Shown one piece after another: positions 8,491 to 16,716 of a DNA stretch of 64,000 nt. Below the pieces are notes generated by a model. That model had not been told where the DNA came from and ran no database searches. It saw only the letters and a program-made list of their open reading frames with translations. The DNA comes from Duganella radicis. GTDB lineage: Bacteria > Pseudomonadota > Gammaproteobacteria > Burkholderiales > Burkholderiaceae_D. The position numbers were made by a program, and so were the translations under genes. The stretch is taken from contig NZ_WNKY01000003.1 of NCBI RefSeq assembly GCF_009720825.1, positions 248,001 to 312,000 of the forward strand, read 5' to 3'. How positions within the stretch are numbered: position 1 is the stretch's first letter; every line of letters starts with the position of its first letter.

Positions 8491-10709
8491 AGCCGAACCA
8501 GGAAACCGTGCGCGCGCGCTGGCTGCGGCGCGGCCTCGATACCCACGTTTCGCTGCCGCTGTTTGCCTTGCTGCTGCTGGTGGCGGTCTGGGTGGTGACC
8601 TTCCACGAGATCGACGCCGAGCGCGAACACGCGCAGGAAGCGGCCGCCGATTCGTTGCACGAAATGCTGGGCACTTACGAAGCCCAGGTGGCGCGCAGCC
8701 TGGATGGCATCGACCAGACCTTGCGCATGCTGAAGTACGCGGTGGAGCGCAAGGGCGCGCTGGGCGCCTTGCCCGAGCTGGGGCGTGCGGGCCTGCTGCC
8801 GCCGGGCGTGTTGTTCGTGGTCAGCATCGTCGACCGCAATGGCGTGACGGTGGCCAGCAACCCCAAGGCGCTGCCGATTTCGGTGGCGGACCAGCACTAC
8901 TTCCAGTTCCATGTGGAGCGCGACAGCGGCGCCACCTACGTCAGCCCGGCCACGCGCGACGCCGCCAACAGCGAGTGGCATCTGCACTTCACGCGCCGGC
9001 TGGATGACGCCAGCGGCAATTTCGCCGGCATCGTCATCGTCGAAACCGATCCGGCCTATTTCACCAGCAGCTATGAGCGCAGCCGCCTCGGTGAACGCGG
9101 CATGCTGGGACTGGTGGGCGCCGACGGCATCGTGCGCGCGCTGCGCACCGGCGACAAGATGTCTTTCGGCCAGCGACTGGAAGGCATGGGCAAATACAGC
9201 GGCATGCGCGAGCTGCATGGCATCGGCCTGAATGTGCTGATCGCCCTGGACGAGCAAGAACTGATGGCCGGCTTCGAACGCCAGCGCCGCGAAAAGCTTT
9301 GGGAAGCGGTCATCCTGAGCGGTGTGCTGGTGGTCGCCACCAGTCTGGTGTGGCTGTGGTCGTGGCAGGGCGCGCGCACCCGCGCCCGCATCGAGGAGCG
9401 CATGGTGCATCTGGCGCACCACGACATGCTGACCGGGCTGCCGAACCGCAGCCTGATCAGCGACCGTCTCGACATGACCATCGCCCAGGCGCAGCGCAGC
9501 GGCGGCTCGGTGCTGGTGGCCTTCATCGACCTGGATGGCTTCAAGCTGGTGAACGATGGCCTGGGCCACAACGCCGGCGATGAACTGCTCAAGGTGGTGG
9601 CCGAACGCATGTCCGGCTGCCTGCGCGCCTGCGATACCGTGGGCCGCTTCGGCGGCGATGAATTCGTGCTGCTGCTGACCGAGCCGGGTGCGGCGGTGGC
9701 TGCGGCGCCGGTGCTGGAGCGCGTGCGTGAAGCGGTCTTGCAATCGATTTCGCTGTGCGGCCAGGAAGTACAGGTCAGTTGCAGCATTGGCGTGGCGGTG
9801 TATCCGAACGATGGCGATGACGCCGAGACCCTGCTGATGAACGCCGACGCCGCCATGTACCGCGCCAAGGAAAAGGGCAAGAACAACTGCCAGTTCTACA
9901 CCCGCGAAATGAACGCCAGCATCGAGGAAAAGCTGGTGCTGCTGGAAGGCTTGCGCAATGCGCTGGACGATGGACAGTTCCGCCTGGTCTATCAGCCCAA
10001 GGTGGAATTGCACAGCGGCCGCGTGTTCGGGGTCGAGGCGCTGGTGCGCTGGGAACATCCGGAGCAGGGTGTGATCGGGCCGGACCGCTTCATTCCGCTG
10101 GCCGAGGAGAGCGGCATGATCGTGGCGCTGGGCGAGTGGATCTTGCGCAGCGCCTGCGCGCAGAACAAGGCATGGCAGGATGCCGGCTTGCCGCCGCTGT
10201 GCGTGTCGGTCAATGTGTCGCCGCGCCAGTTCGAGGAAGCGCGGCTGGTGGAGCGCGTGCGGCAGGCGCTCGACGACAGCGGCCTGGCGCCGCAATGGCT
10301 GGAGCTGGAAGTGACGGAAGGCGTCATCATGCGCGATTTGCAGCAGGCCGTGGCCAAGATGGCGCAGGTGCGGGCGATGGGCGTGTCGTTGTCGATCGAC
10401 GATTTCGGCACCGGCTATTCCAGCCTGTCGGCCTTGAAGTCGTTCCCGATTTCCACCCTGAAGATCGACAAGTCCTTTGTGCGCGATCTGGGGCGCAGCA
10501 GCGGCGACGAGGCGATCGCCAGCTCCATCATCGGGCTGGCGCACCGCCTGCGCCTGCGGGTGATCGCGGAAGGCGTGGAGACCGAACAGCAGCGCAGTTT
10601 CCTGCGCGAGAACGGCTGCGACGAGATGCAGGGCTATCTGTTCAGTCGCCCATTGCCGCCGCAGCAGCTGGCGGCGCTGTTAAGCGCGCCAGCCATGCGG
10701 GCCGCTTAG
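8487..10709 (+). CDS. Bifunctional GGDEF-EAL c-di-GMP enzyme with dCACHE-like sensor
   Basis: 740 aa. The ATG overlaps the stop of the PstS-like gene by 4 nt. TM1 about residues 24-42, a large periplasmic double-CACHE-like domain about 45-275, TM2 about 285-303, then GGDEF and EAL. The cyclase site is intact (GGDEF at 389-393) and has an I-site RACD five residues upstream, so product inhibition is expected. The EAL domain is also intact: Glu517 in EALVRW, VNVSPRQF, ELEVTEG, DDFGTGYSSL, KIDKSF, EMQGYLFSRP. Net activity cannot be predicted. The sensor domain probably responds to a periplasmic ligand, possibly handed over by the co-encoded binding protein. The stop interlocks with the convergent receptor gene (TTAG). 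Confidence 0.93.
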   Translation: MKPNQETVRARWLRRGLDTHVSLPLFALLLLVAVWVVTFHEIDAEREHAQEAAADSLHEMLGTYEAQVARSLDGIDQTLRMLKYAVERKGALGALPELGRAGLLPPGVLFVVSIVDRNGVTVASNPKALPISVADQHYFQFHVERDSGATYVSPATRDAANSEWHLHFTRRLDDASGNFAGIVIVETDPAYFTSSYERSRLGERGMLGLVGADGIVRALRTGDKMSFGQRLEGMGKYSGMRELHGIGLNVLIALDEQELMAGFERQRREKLWEAVILSGVLVVATSLVWLWSWQGARTRARIEERMVHLAHHDMLTGLPNRSLISDRLDMTIAQAQRSGGSVLVAFIDLDGFKLVNDGLGHNAGDELLKVVAERMSGCLRACDTVGRFGGDEFVLLLTEPGAAVAAAPVLERVREAVLQSISLCGQEVQVSCSIGVAVYPNDGDDAETLLMNADAAMYRAKEKGKNNCQFYTREMNASIEEKLVLLEGLRNALDDGQFRLVYQPKVELHSGRVFGVEALVRWEHPEQGVIGPDRFIPLAEESGMIVALGEWILRSACAQNKAWQDAGLPPLCVSVNVSPRQFEEARLVERVRQALDDSGLAPQWLELEVTEGVIMRDLQQAVAKMAQVRAMGVSLSIDDFGTGYSSLSALKSFPISTLKIDKSFVRDLGRSSGDEAIASSIIGLAHRLRLRVIAEGVETEQQRSFLRENGCDEMQGYLFSRPLPPQQLAALLSAPAMRAA

Positions 10710-12814
10710 TACGACCAGCTCAGGGTCGCGCTGCCGTTGCGCGGCGCCGCGTAGTAGCTCTGGGTCCAGTACAAGCTGGTGAGGTGCTTCTTGTCGGTGA
10801 CGTTGTTCAGGTTCAGCGACAGCGCCAGGTGTTTGTCGATCTGGTAGCGCGCCATCAGGCCCAGCGTGGCGTAAGCGCCTTGCACGGTGCGGATGGTGTC
10901 GGTCTGCGCCACCGAGGTCTCGCTCTGCCATGCCAGCGAGCCGCCCACTTTCAACGCCGGCAGGCCCGGCACGGTGTAGGTGGTGTTCACGCGCAGCGTG
11001 GTGCGCGGGATGAAGGTGCGCACCGCCTTGCCATCGTCGCCCTTGAGGGAGGTCAGGCGGGTCAGGCCGGCGCTGGCTTGCCAGTTCTTCGACAGGTCGC
11101 CCGACAGGTCGAATTCATAACCCTGCGATTCCGCATTCACGCCACGGTAGTAAGCCTTGGCGCCGATCATGCCGGCCTGCTCGGCCGTGTTGTCCTGCTG
11201 CGTCTTGAACACCGCCCCGGAGGCATTCAGCTTGCCGTTGAACAGCGCGGCTTTCAGGCCGGCCTCGGTGGTCTTGCCTTCGACCGGATCGAGCGGCGTG
11301 CCGGTGGCGTCGATCTCGCTTTGCGGATTGAAGATCTCGGTGTGGCTGGCGTAGGCCGACCATTCGCGGTTGATGTCGTACACCACCCCCACATAAGGGG
11401 TGGTCTTGCTGGCCGACTTGTACTTGCTGGTGCCGTAGGAATTGCCGTTGCTCCTGGCGCGGGTGGAATTCAGGCCGGTTAGCACTTTCCAGTCGTCGGC
11501 CAGGTTGAAGCGGGCGGCCAGGAAGATCGTGTTGCGGCGGTCCTCGTAGCTGCTGCCGTCGGTGGAGGCGTCGAAGCTTGGCATCGGGTAGCTGCCGTCG
11601 AAGGCGGTCTGGCCCGGCATTTCGGTGCCGATGCCCTGGCCGTAGTGCGAGACGTCGTTCAGCTTCGAACGCGACCAGCTGTAGCCGAAGCTCAGGTCAT
11701 GCTGGCGGCCGCCGAGGGCGAACTTGCCGTCGACCGAAACGTCGGCCAGCGTTTGCTTCTGGTCGGCGTTGTACTGCGACGGGTAGGCGTACAAGCCACC
11801 ACCGCCCACCTTGTTCGGCGTGCCGTAGACGTACAGCAGGTCGGAGTCCGACTTGTCGGTGATGTAGCTCAGCGTGCCTTGCACCTTCCAGCCGTCACCG
11901 ATGGTGTGGCTCAGTTCAGCGAAGGTGGTGTTGGTGGTGGTGTCCCAGCGCGACCAGTTGGCCGAGGTGTTGGCCGATACCGGATAGCTGGTCGGGCTGC
12001 CGTCGGCGTAGTACAGCGGCAGCGCGCCCCACATCACGCCCTTGCCGCGGTTGGTCTCGTAGGTGTGGCCGACGGTCAGCCGGGTATCCCTGGCCAGTTG
12101 CGCTTCGATCACGGCGTAGGCCACGGTTTTCTTCGGCGAGTAGCGGTCCAGATAGGAATCGCTTTCCTGGCGCACCAGCACGGCGCGGCCGGCGACCGTG
12201 CCGCTTTCATTCAGCTTGGTGCTGACATCGCCCTCGATGCGGCGCTGGTTCCACGACCCCAGCGTCAGGCTGGCGCTGGCCGAGGTGCCGGCGGTCGGGC
12301 GCTTGCGCACGAAGTTGACGGTGGCGGAAGGATTGCCGGTCGAGGCCATCAGGCCGTTGGCGCCGCGCACGATGTCGATGCGGTCGTACAGCGCGGTGTC
12401 GATGTCGCCCTGCACATTGCCGAATACTTGCGGCATGCCGACGCCGTCGTACTGGAAGTTGACCACGTCGAAGCCGCGCGCGGTGTAGTAGGTGCGGCTG
12501 GTTTCGACTTTCTCGACCGTGACGCCGGTGGTGGAGGCCAGCACCGCGTTGATGTTATCGAGCTTGAAGTCGTCCATCAGCGCGCGGGTGACCACCGACA
12601 CCGATTGCGGCGTTTCGCGCAGCGACAGTTCCAGCTTGCCGGCTGACTTGGTGCTGTTGGCGGTGTAGATCTTGTCTTCCGCAGTGCCGGTGACCGTCAC
12701 CGTTTGCATTGGCGTGTCGGCGGTATCGGCTGGCGCGTCGGCGGCGACGCTCAGGCCGGAATAAATCATCGACAACGCCAGCAGCATCGGGCGCAGGGGC
12801 AGGTGACGGGGCAT
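10706..12814 (-). CDS. TonB-dependent siderophore receptor
   Basis: 702 aa outer-membrane receptor. A signal peptide (1-24, ending in LSVAADA) is followed directly by the TonB-box/plug region (MQTVTVTGTAEDK, then TPQSVSVVTRALMDDF and ARGFDVVNFQYDG, VRGANGLMASTGNPSATVNFVRKRP) and a 22-stranded barrel ending in an aromatic residue (SATLSWSY). There is no N-terminal STN signalling domain, so it is a transport-only receptor of the FhuE/FpvA-like siderophore family. A strong RBS (AAGGAG) and a perfect Fur-type dyad at 12828-12852 precede it. Fe(III)-siderophore import in iron starvation is the expected role; the ligand class, ferrichrome- or hydroxamate-like, is a guess. Confidence 0.93.
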   Translation of the reverse strand: MPRHLPLRPMLLALSMIYSGLSVAADAPADTADTPMQTVTVTGTAEDKIYTANSTKSAGKLELSLRETPQSVSVVTRALMDDFKLDNINAVLASTTGVTVEKVETSRTYYTARGFDVVNFQYDGVGMPQVFGNVQGDIDTALYDRIDIVRGANGLMASTGNPSATVNFVRKRPTAGTSASASLTLGSWNQRRIEGDVSTKLNESGTVAGRAVLVRQESDSYLDRYSPKKTVAYAVIEAQLARDTRLTVGHTYETNRGKGVMWGALPLYYADGSPTSYPVSANTSANWSRWDTTTNTTFAELSHTIGDGWKVQGTLSYITDKSDSDLLYVYGTPNKVGGGGLYAYPSQYNADQKQTLADVSVDGKFALGGRQHDLSFGYSWSRSKLNDVSHYGQGIGTEMPGQTAFDGSYPMPSFDASTDGSSYEDRRNTIFLAARFNLADDWKVLTGLNSTRARSNGNSYGTSKYKSASKTTPYVGVVYDINREWSAYASHTEIFNPQSEIDATGTPLDPVEGKTTEAGLKAALFNGKLNASGAVFKTQQDNTAEQAGMIGAKAYYRGVNAESQGYEFDLSGDLSKNWQASAGLTRLTSLKGDDGKAVRTFIPRTTLRVNTTYTVPGLPALKVGGSLAWQSETSVAQTDTIRTVQGAYATLGLMARYQIDKHLALSLNLNNVTDKKHLTSLYWTQSYYAAPRNGSATLSWSY

Positions 12815-12827
12815 GCGGAACTCCTTG

Positions 12828-12852
12828 AATAAGAATGAGAATGATTCTTATT
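12828..12852. promoter_or_regulatory. Fur box of the siderophore receptor
   Basis: A perfect 9-bp inverted repeat (AATAAGAAT, 7 nt, ATTCTTATT) built from GAATGAGAATGATTCT-type Fur hexamers, 14 nt upstream of the receptor start. Its right edge overlaps the stop codon of the SufR-like regulator gene at 12851, so the receptor promoter must lie inside the 3' end of that gene. Strong evidence for Fe/Fur repression. Confidence 0.82.
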
Positions 12853-13471
12853 ATAGTTCCTTAATGATGTACACGCAACGGCGCGCGCCGTCCAGCATGT
12901 GTTCCATCCGGCCGACCGAGCAATCCGGCCCCAGCACGCGCTGGAAGACGTCCAGCTCGGAGCGGCAGAATTTCTGGCATTGCCGGGCGGCGGCGCAGAT
13001 CGGGCAATGGTTTTCGATCAGCAGCAGGCTGCCGTCGTCCCGCTGTTCCAGCTCGGCCATGTAACCCTCGCTGGTGCGGGCCTGGACCAGCGCCTGCACT
13101 TTTTCCGGCAAGGTGCGGCTGGCGGCCAGGTGCTGGCGGTAATCGCGCTCGCTGGCGGCCTCGCGCGAGCCGATCAGCTTGTCGAGGCCGGCCTCGCCGA
13201 ACAGGGTGCGCACCTGATCGATCAATTGCAGGGTCAGTTCGGCGTGGCGGTCGGGGAAACGGTCGTGGCCGGCCTGGGTCAGCAGCCAGCGGCGCGCCGG
13301 GCGGCCGGGCTTGTCGGCCACCTCCTCGTAGGTGACCATGCCTTTTTCCTGCCACGATTCCAGCTGCTTGCGTGCGCCCATCGAGGTCAGGTCGAGCAGG
13401 GTGGCCAGTTGCTGGGCGGTTTGCGGGCCGCGCGTCTTGAGCAGGAACAGCGTCTGTTCGGCGGTATTCAT
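12851..13471 (-). CDS. SufR/COG2345-type winged-helix regulator with C-terminal cysteine cluster
   Basis: 206 aa. The N-terminal winged helix (FLLKTRGPQTAQQLATLLDL, GARKQLESWQEKGMV, DKPGRPARRWLLTQAG) is of the DeoR/ArsR-like COG2345 type. The C-terminal region contains Cys156, Cys159, Cys165, Cys169, Cys184 and Cys199. The spacing C156-x12-C169-x14-C184-x14-C199 closely resembles the [4Fe-4S] ligand pattern of SufR repressors (CX12CX13CX14C). The start ATG overlaps the stop of the MFS transporter gene by 4 nt, so the two are co-translated. By family it should be an Fe-S or iron-responsive repressor; no suf/isc genes are in view, so its targets are probably its own operon and perhaps the receptor. 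The function is inferred. Confidence 0.8.
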   Translation of the reverse strand: MNTAEQTLFLLKTRGPQTAQQLATLLDLTSMGARKQLESWQEKGMVTYEEVADKPGRPARRWLLTQAGHDRFPDRHAELTLQLIDQVRTLFGEAGLDKLIGSREAASERDYRQHLAASRTLPEKVQALVQARTSEGYMAELEQRDDGSLLLIENHCPICAAARQCQKFCRSELDVFQRVLGPDCSVGRMEHMLDGARRCVYIIKEL

Positions 13472-14685
13472 GGCACGGCGCCTTCCACCCGGCGGTGCAT
13501 GCTGTGGTGCCAGCTGTGCATGCGCCAGGCCGACCAGGCGCTGAGCGATGCGCCCAGCAGCAGGATCAGGCGGGTGTCGATCAGCGTCAGCACCGCGCCG
13601 GCCAGCGCCATGATGATGTTGGCCAGGCAGAAGGTGGTGGAGATCAGCCCCATCACCGCACCCTGGCCGTGGGCGCCGCCAAAGCGCTCGGCGCAGTAGT
13701 TGGGCACGATGGCGTTGTAGAAGGAGTGCGGAATGCCGTACAGGATGATGCAGGCCAGGCCCAGCGTGGCGTTGCTGGCCGCCAGCAGGGCGATGATGGC
13801 GGCCACGGTGAAGGCGTACAGGCGCGCGCGCAGCAGCGGTTCGCCCTTGAACGGACGACCGGCGACGATGGTGGTGGCGGTCATCACGGCGCACATGGCG
13901 GCGGTGACCCAGGCGATGCCTTGCGCGCCGTAGCCGGGTACTTCCACCAGCCACAGCGGGTAGAACTCGTAGAAGGCGGTGACGCCGCAGGTGTAGGCCA
14001 GCGTCACGATGAACAGGCTGCGCAGGTCCGGTTCGCGCAGCAGGTTGAGCGAGTGGCGGTCGCGCGCTACCTGCCACCACGAGGTGGTGGCGCCGGAAGC
14101 GGCTTCGCGCGGCAGCGTGGCGGCGACCAGGGCGGCCACCAGCAGCAGGGCGGCCACCGCCACCCAGAATGGCGTGGTGATGCCGAATTGCAGGGTGGCG
14201 CCGGCCAGCAGCGGTCCGGCCAGCCAGCCCATGTAGAAGGCGCCATTCAGCCAGGACAGGGCTTTGCGGCGCAGGTCGCCTTCAAGCCGGTCGGCCAGCA
14301 GGGCGCGCGCGACCGAGCCGCTGCCTTCCAGCAGGCCGGTGGCGAAGCGGGCGACGATGAACAGCGGATAGTTTTCAATGATGAGGGCGCCGGCGGTGAC
14401 GGCGTGGCCGATGGCGGCACCGACGGCGGTGATCAGCAGCACCGGGCGGCGGCCGTAGCGGTCCGACATCGGGCCGAGCAGGGCGGAGCCGATCAGCAGG
14501 CCAAGCGGATTAATCGTGAGCGCCAGGCCGAACAGCAGCTTGGGCGGCAAGCCGAGGAAGGTGTTCAGGCCGTTGGTGGCGCCGGCCGCGAACAGCGGCG
14601 GCAGGATGGGATACGGCAGCGCCGCGCCGATGGTCGACAGCAAAGCCAGCAGGCAGGCTGAAGCGATAAGCAGATGTGTTTTCAT
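13468..14685 (-). CDS. MFS transporter (12-TM type)
   Basis: 405 aa major facilitator. I choose the ATG at 14685, preceded by GGAGGG, over a longer frame beginning 39 nt upstream. Motif A is present between TM2 and TM3 (GPMSDRYGRRPVLL), and about twelve hydrophobic segments are visible. It resembles TetA/MdtG-like proton-driven exporters (GLLEGSGSVARALLADRLEG in TM5). It is the first gene of a minus-strand pair with the cysteine-rich regulator, followed by the siderophore receptor. In this setting siderophore export or uptake across the inner membrane is a plausible role, but a drug exporter is equally possible. Confidence 0.85.
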   Translation of the reverse strand: MKTHLLIASACLLALLSTIGAALPYPILPPLFAAGATNGLNTFLGLPPKLLFGLALTINPLGLLIGSALLGPMSDRYGRRPVLLITAVGAAIGHAVTAGALIIENYPLFIVARFATGLLEGSGSVARALLADRLEGDLRRKALSWLNGAFYMGWLAGPLLAGATLQFGITTPFWVAVAALLLVAALVAATLPREAASGATTSWWQVARDRHSLNLLREPDLRSLFIVTLAYTCGVTAFYEFYPLWLVEVPGYGAQGIAWVTAAMCAVMTATTIVAGRPFKGEPLLRARLYAFTVAAIIALLAASNATLGLACIILYGIPHSFYNAIVPNYCAERFGGAHGQGAVMGLISTTFCLANIIMALAGAVLTLIDTRLILLLGASLSAWSAWRMHSWHHSMHRRVEGAVP

Positions 14686-14716
14686 GCCCTCCACTGTAAG
14701 CTCGTCTCGACAATAA

Positions 14717-14760
14717 GTAAACAAAAAAGTTTACAAACAATTGTTTGATCATGGTCAAAC
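14717..14760. promoter_or_regulatory. Stacked dyad symmetries, candidate operator of the MFS/SufR-like operon
   Basis: Three inverted repeats overlap in 44 bp upstream of the MFS start: GTAAAC-N6-GTTTAC (14717-14734), the 14-bp palindrome CAAACAATTGTTTG (14734-14747) and GTTTGA-N6-TCAAAC (14743-14760). The two N6-spaced dyads are centred 26 bp apart. SufR proteins are known to bind inverted repeats with N6 spacing (CAAC-N6-GTTG), so autoregulation by the co-encoded regulator is a reasonable hypothesis. Confidence 0.6.
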
Positions 14761-14797
14761 TTGCTCAGCTTGCCTGACCGGGGACGAACGGCGCAAG

Positions 14798-15166
14798 ATG
14801 AATGACATGGAAACGCAAACCTCACAAACAGAAGAGCAACTGACCTCGCTGGCTCACCGGTTGACGGCGGTTGAGCGCAATCTTGCTGGCCTGACCAGTC
14901 AAGTGGCCGCATTGACCACGGAAGTGGCGGTGCTGTCCAAGACCGCCGCTACAAAAGAAGATTTGGCCAAACTTGAAGGCGGGATGCGCAGCGAAATTGC
15001 CCGCATTGATGCCACGCTGCTCTCGCTTCAGGAAAACTGCGTAACCAAAGCGGACTTGTATAAGCTGGAAACGCGCATAACGAAGTGGATGATTACCACG
15101 CTGGTTGGCGTGGCAGCCATGAACTCAGCCTTTATTCTTGTTGTGATAAAACTCGTGCAGCCATGA
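14798..15166 (+). CDS. Small coiled-coil protein with C-terminal membrane anchor
   Basis: 122 aa, start at the ATG after GCGCAAG; a nearby in-frame ATG nine nt on is an alternative. Residues 5-85 are heptad-rich (LTSLAHRLTAVERNLAGL, TTEVAVLSKTAATKEDLAKL, TKADLYKLETRI), followed by a single C-terminal transmembrane helix (about 95-117) and a short tail. This resembles DUF1640/CCDC90-like proteins. A second, shorter protein with the same anchor style lies at 19654-19914. No function can be assigned. It is divergent from the MFS operon and shares its upstream dyad region. Confidence 0.6.
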   Translation: MNDMETQTSQTEEQLTSLAHRLTAVERNLAGLTSQVAALTTEVAVLSKTAATKEDLAKLEGGMRSEIARIDATLLSLQENCVTKADLYKLETRITKWMITTLVGVAAMNSAFILVVIKLVQP

Positions 15167-15212
15167 AAAGCGAGGCTGTATCATACGGACTTTTCATACA
15201 AGCAAACGCAAG

Positions 15213-15737
15213 ATGAAAGACTGGTTCGCCGGCGAGCGCGGGGCGTATTTTTTTCTTTGGCTGGGCATCGGCCTGATCGCGCTGTTTGGCGTGCTGGAGT
15301 ATCGCTTTCCCAGGCTGGAGCAGCTGGAGACGGCGCGCGGGCGCGTGGTGTGGCAGCAGGAGACGCGCGGGGCGCTGTATTTCATCCTGTCCGATAGGCA
15401 GCAGCTGGTGTTGTACGCCAAGGGCGATGCCGATGGCCGCCAGCGCGCCACCATCCGTGACGCCGCCATGTACCCGGTCAGCGTGCGGTTTTTCCGCCAG
15501 CAGAAAACCGGCATCGGCTTTGCGCCGGGCGATTTTTATACCGCTTACAGCGTCGCCGTCGGCGGCAAGGAGGTGGCGGCACTGGAGGCCGTGCGTGCCG
15601 CCTACCGCCGCGATAACCTGATTGCGCTGGCGATGGGTATCGCCGCCACCCTGGCCGGCGCCTGGCGGGTGCGTTCGTTTGGTGCTAGCTCACGTCGCGC
15701 TGGCGGCGGAAGGCCAGCCAGCCGGCGATCACGGTAA
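15213..15737 (+). CDS. Hypothetical membrane protein
   Basis: 174 aa. A hydrophobic helix (about residues 10-28), a soluble domain of about 100 residues and a second helix (about 135-155) are followed by an Arg/Ser-rich tail. The middle domain (RGRVVWQQETRGALYFILSD, then PVSVRFFRQQ) is reminiscent of DUF3592-like extracytoplasmic domains but I do not recognise it firmly. Its 3' end overlaps the convergent zntB gene by 53 nt, so the basic tail may be an artefact of read-through relative to homologues. It follows the coiled-coil gene by 46 nt on the same strand. Function unknown. Confidence 0.6.
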   Translation: MKDWFAGERGAYFFLWLGIGLIALFGVLEYRFPRLEQLETARGRVVWQQETRGALYFILSDRQQLVLYAKGDADGRQRATIRDAAMYPVSVRFFRQQKTGIGFAPGDFYTAYSVAVGGKEVAALEAVRAAYRRDNLIALAMGIAATLAGAWRVRSFGASSRRAGGGRPASRRSR

Positions 15738-16710
15738 AGCTGGCCACGATCACCACCACGATCAGGAAGCCGTGCCTGGATTCCGCCAGCGGAATCCCGC
15801 CCACATTCATGCCCAGCAAACCGGCGATGATGTTGATCGGCAGCGCCAGCACCGTCACCACGGTCAGCACGAACAGGCTGTGATTGTTGGCCTCGCTGGC
15901 GAGGGCGGCGATCTCCTCCTGGATCAGCTTGATGCGCTCTTGCAGCGAAGCCATGTCGGCCAGCACCATGGAGAATTCCTCGGTCGATTGGCGCAGCTCC
16001 TGCGCATCGATCTCCGCCATCCACGCCGGCGGCTTTTGCAGCAGGCGGAACAGCGCCGACGGCTCCGGCGCCAGCAGGCGCTGCAAGCGCACCAGCACCC
16101 GCCGCAGGGCGCCCAGGCTGGCGCGCTTGGTGGTCAGCTTGCCGGCCAGCAGATTGTCTTCGATGCCGTCCACGGTGGCGATGGCGTCGCGCACGATTTT
16201 GATCAGGGCGTCAGCCTGGTCGCGCAGCAGGTGGATCAGCAGTTCCACCGATGAGCGGATCGGCTCGCCGTTGCGCACGGCGTTGCGCAGGCTGTCCACC
16301 GCGCGCAGCGGCTTGCGGCGCGCGCTGATGACGATCTGCTGGTCGACGCTGAGCCACAGGGTCGAAATGTCCGACGGCTCGAACGAGAAATCGTGCAGCA
16401 CGTCGTTGACCACCGCGATCAGGGTATTGTCGGCCAGCTCGATGCGGGTCGAGCGCTGGCCTTCGTGCAGGCTTTCGTAGAACTCATCCGGCAGCGCGGT
16501 ATGCTCATGCAGCCATTTCTCGCTGGCGGTGTTGGCCAGGTTGTAGTGCAGCCAGATGAATTCCCGCGGATGCTGTTCGCGCTGTTTCAGCCAGGCGCAG
16601 GCCGCGTCGGTGTCCAGCGGCTGGCCCTTGCCGTCGGCGCCGCGGCCGAACAGATAGCCGCACACCATGCCGGATTGATCGGAACCGTAGGACAGGGACG
16701 TGGTCTGCAT
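15685..16710 (-). CDS. zntB: Zinc transporter ZntB (CorA family)
   Basis: 341 aa, typical CorA/ZntB length. A large cytoplasmic N-terminal domain (including WLHYNLANTASEKWL and LRNAVRNGEPIRSS) and a long helix lead to two C-terminal membrane helices with the loop signature GMNVGGIP, the ZntB-specific version of the CorA GMN motif, then a short basic end (FRRQRDVS). It should form a pentamer in the inner membrane that moves Zn(II). It starts 6 nt after the stop of the HDOD gene on the same strand, suggesting co-transcription, and overlaps the membrane protein gene at its 3' end. Confidence 0.9.
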   Translation of the reverse strand: MQTTSLSYGSDQSGMVCGYLFGRGADGKGQPLDTDAACAWLKQREQHPREFIWLHYNLANTASEKWLHEHTALPDEFYESLHEGQRSTRIELADNTLIAVVNDVLHDFSFEPSDISTLWLSVDQQIVISARRKPLRAVDSLRNAVRNGEPIRSSVELLIHLLRDQADALIKIVRDAIATVDGIEDNLLAGKLTTKRASLGALRRVLVRLQRLLAPEPSALFRLLQKPPAWMAEIDAQELRQSTEEFSMVLADMASLQERIKLIQEEIAALASEANNHSLFVLTVVTVLALPINIIAGLLGMNVGGIPLAESRHGFLIVVVIVASFTVIAGWLAFRRQRDVS

Positions 16711-16716
16711 CGGGAA

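Noticed and set aside
14741-14797. TTG start that would extend the coiled-coil protein upstream
   Set aside because: The extension is Cys-rich, overlaps the stacked operator dyads and has no RBS; the ATG at 14798 gives a coherent protein.
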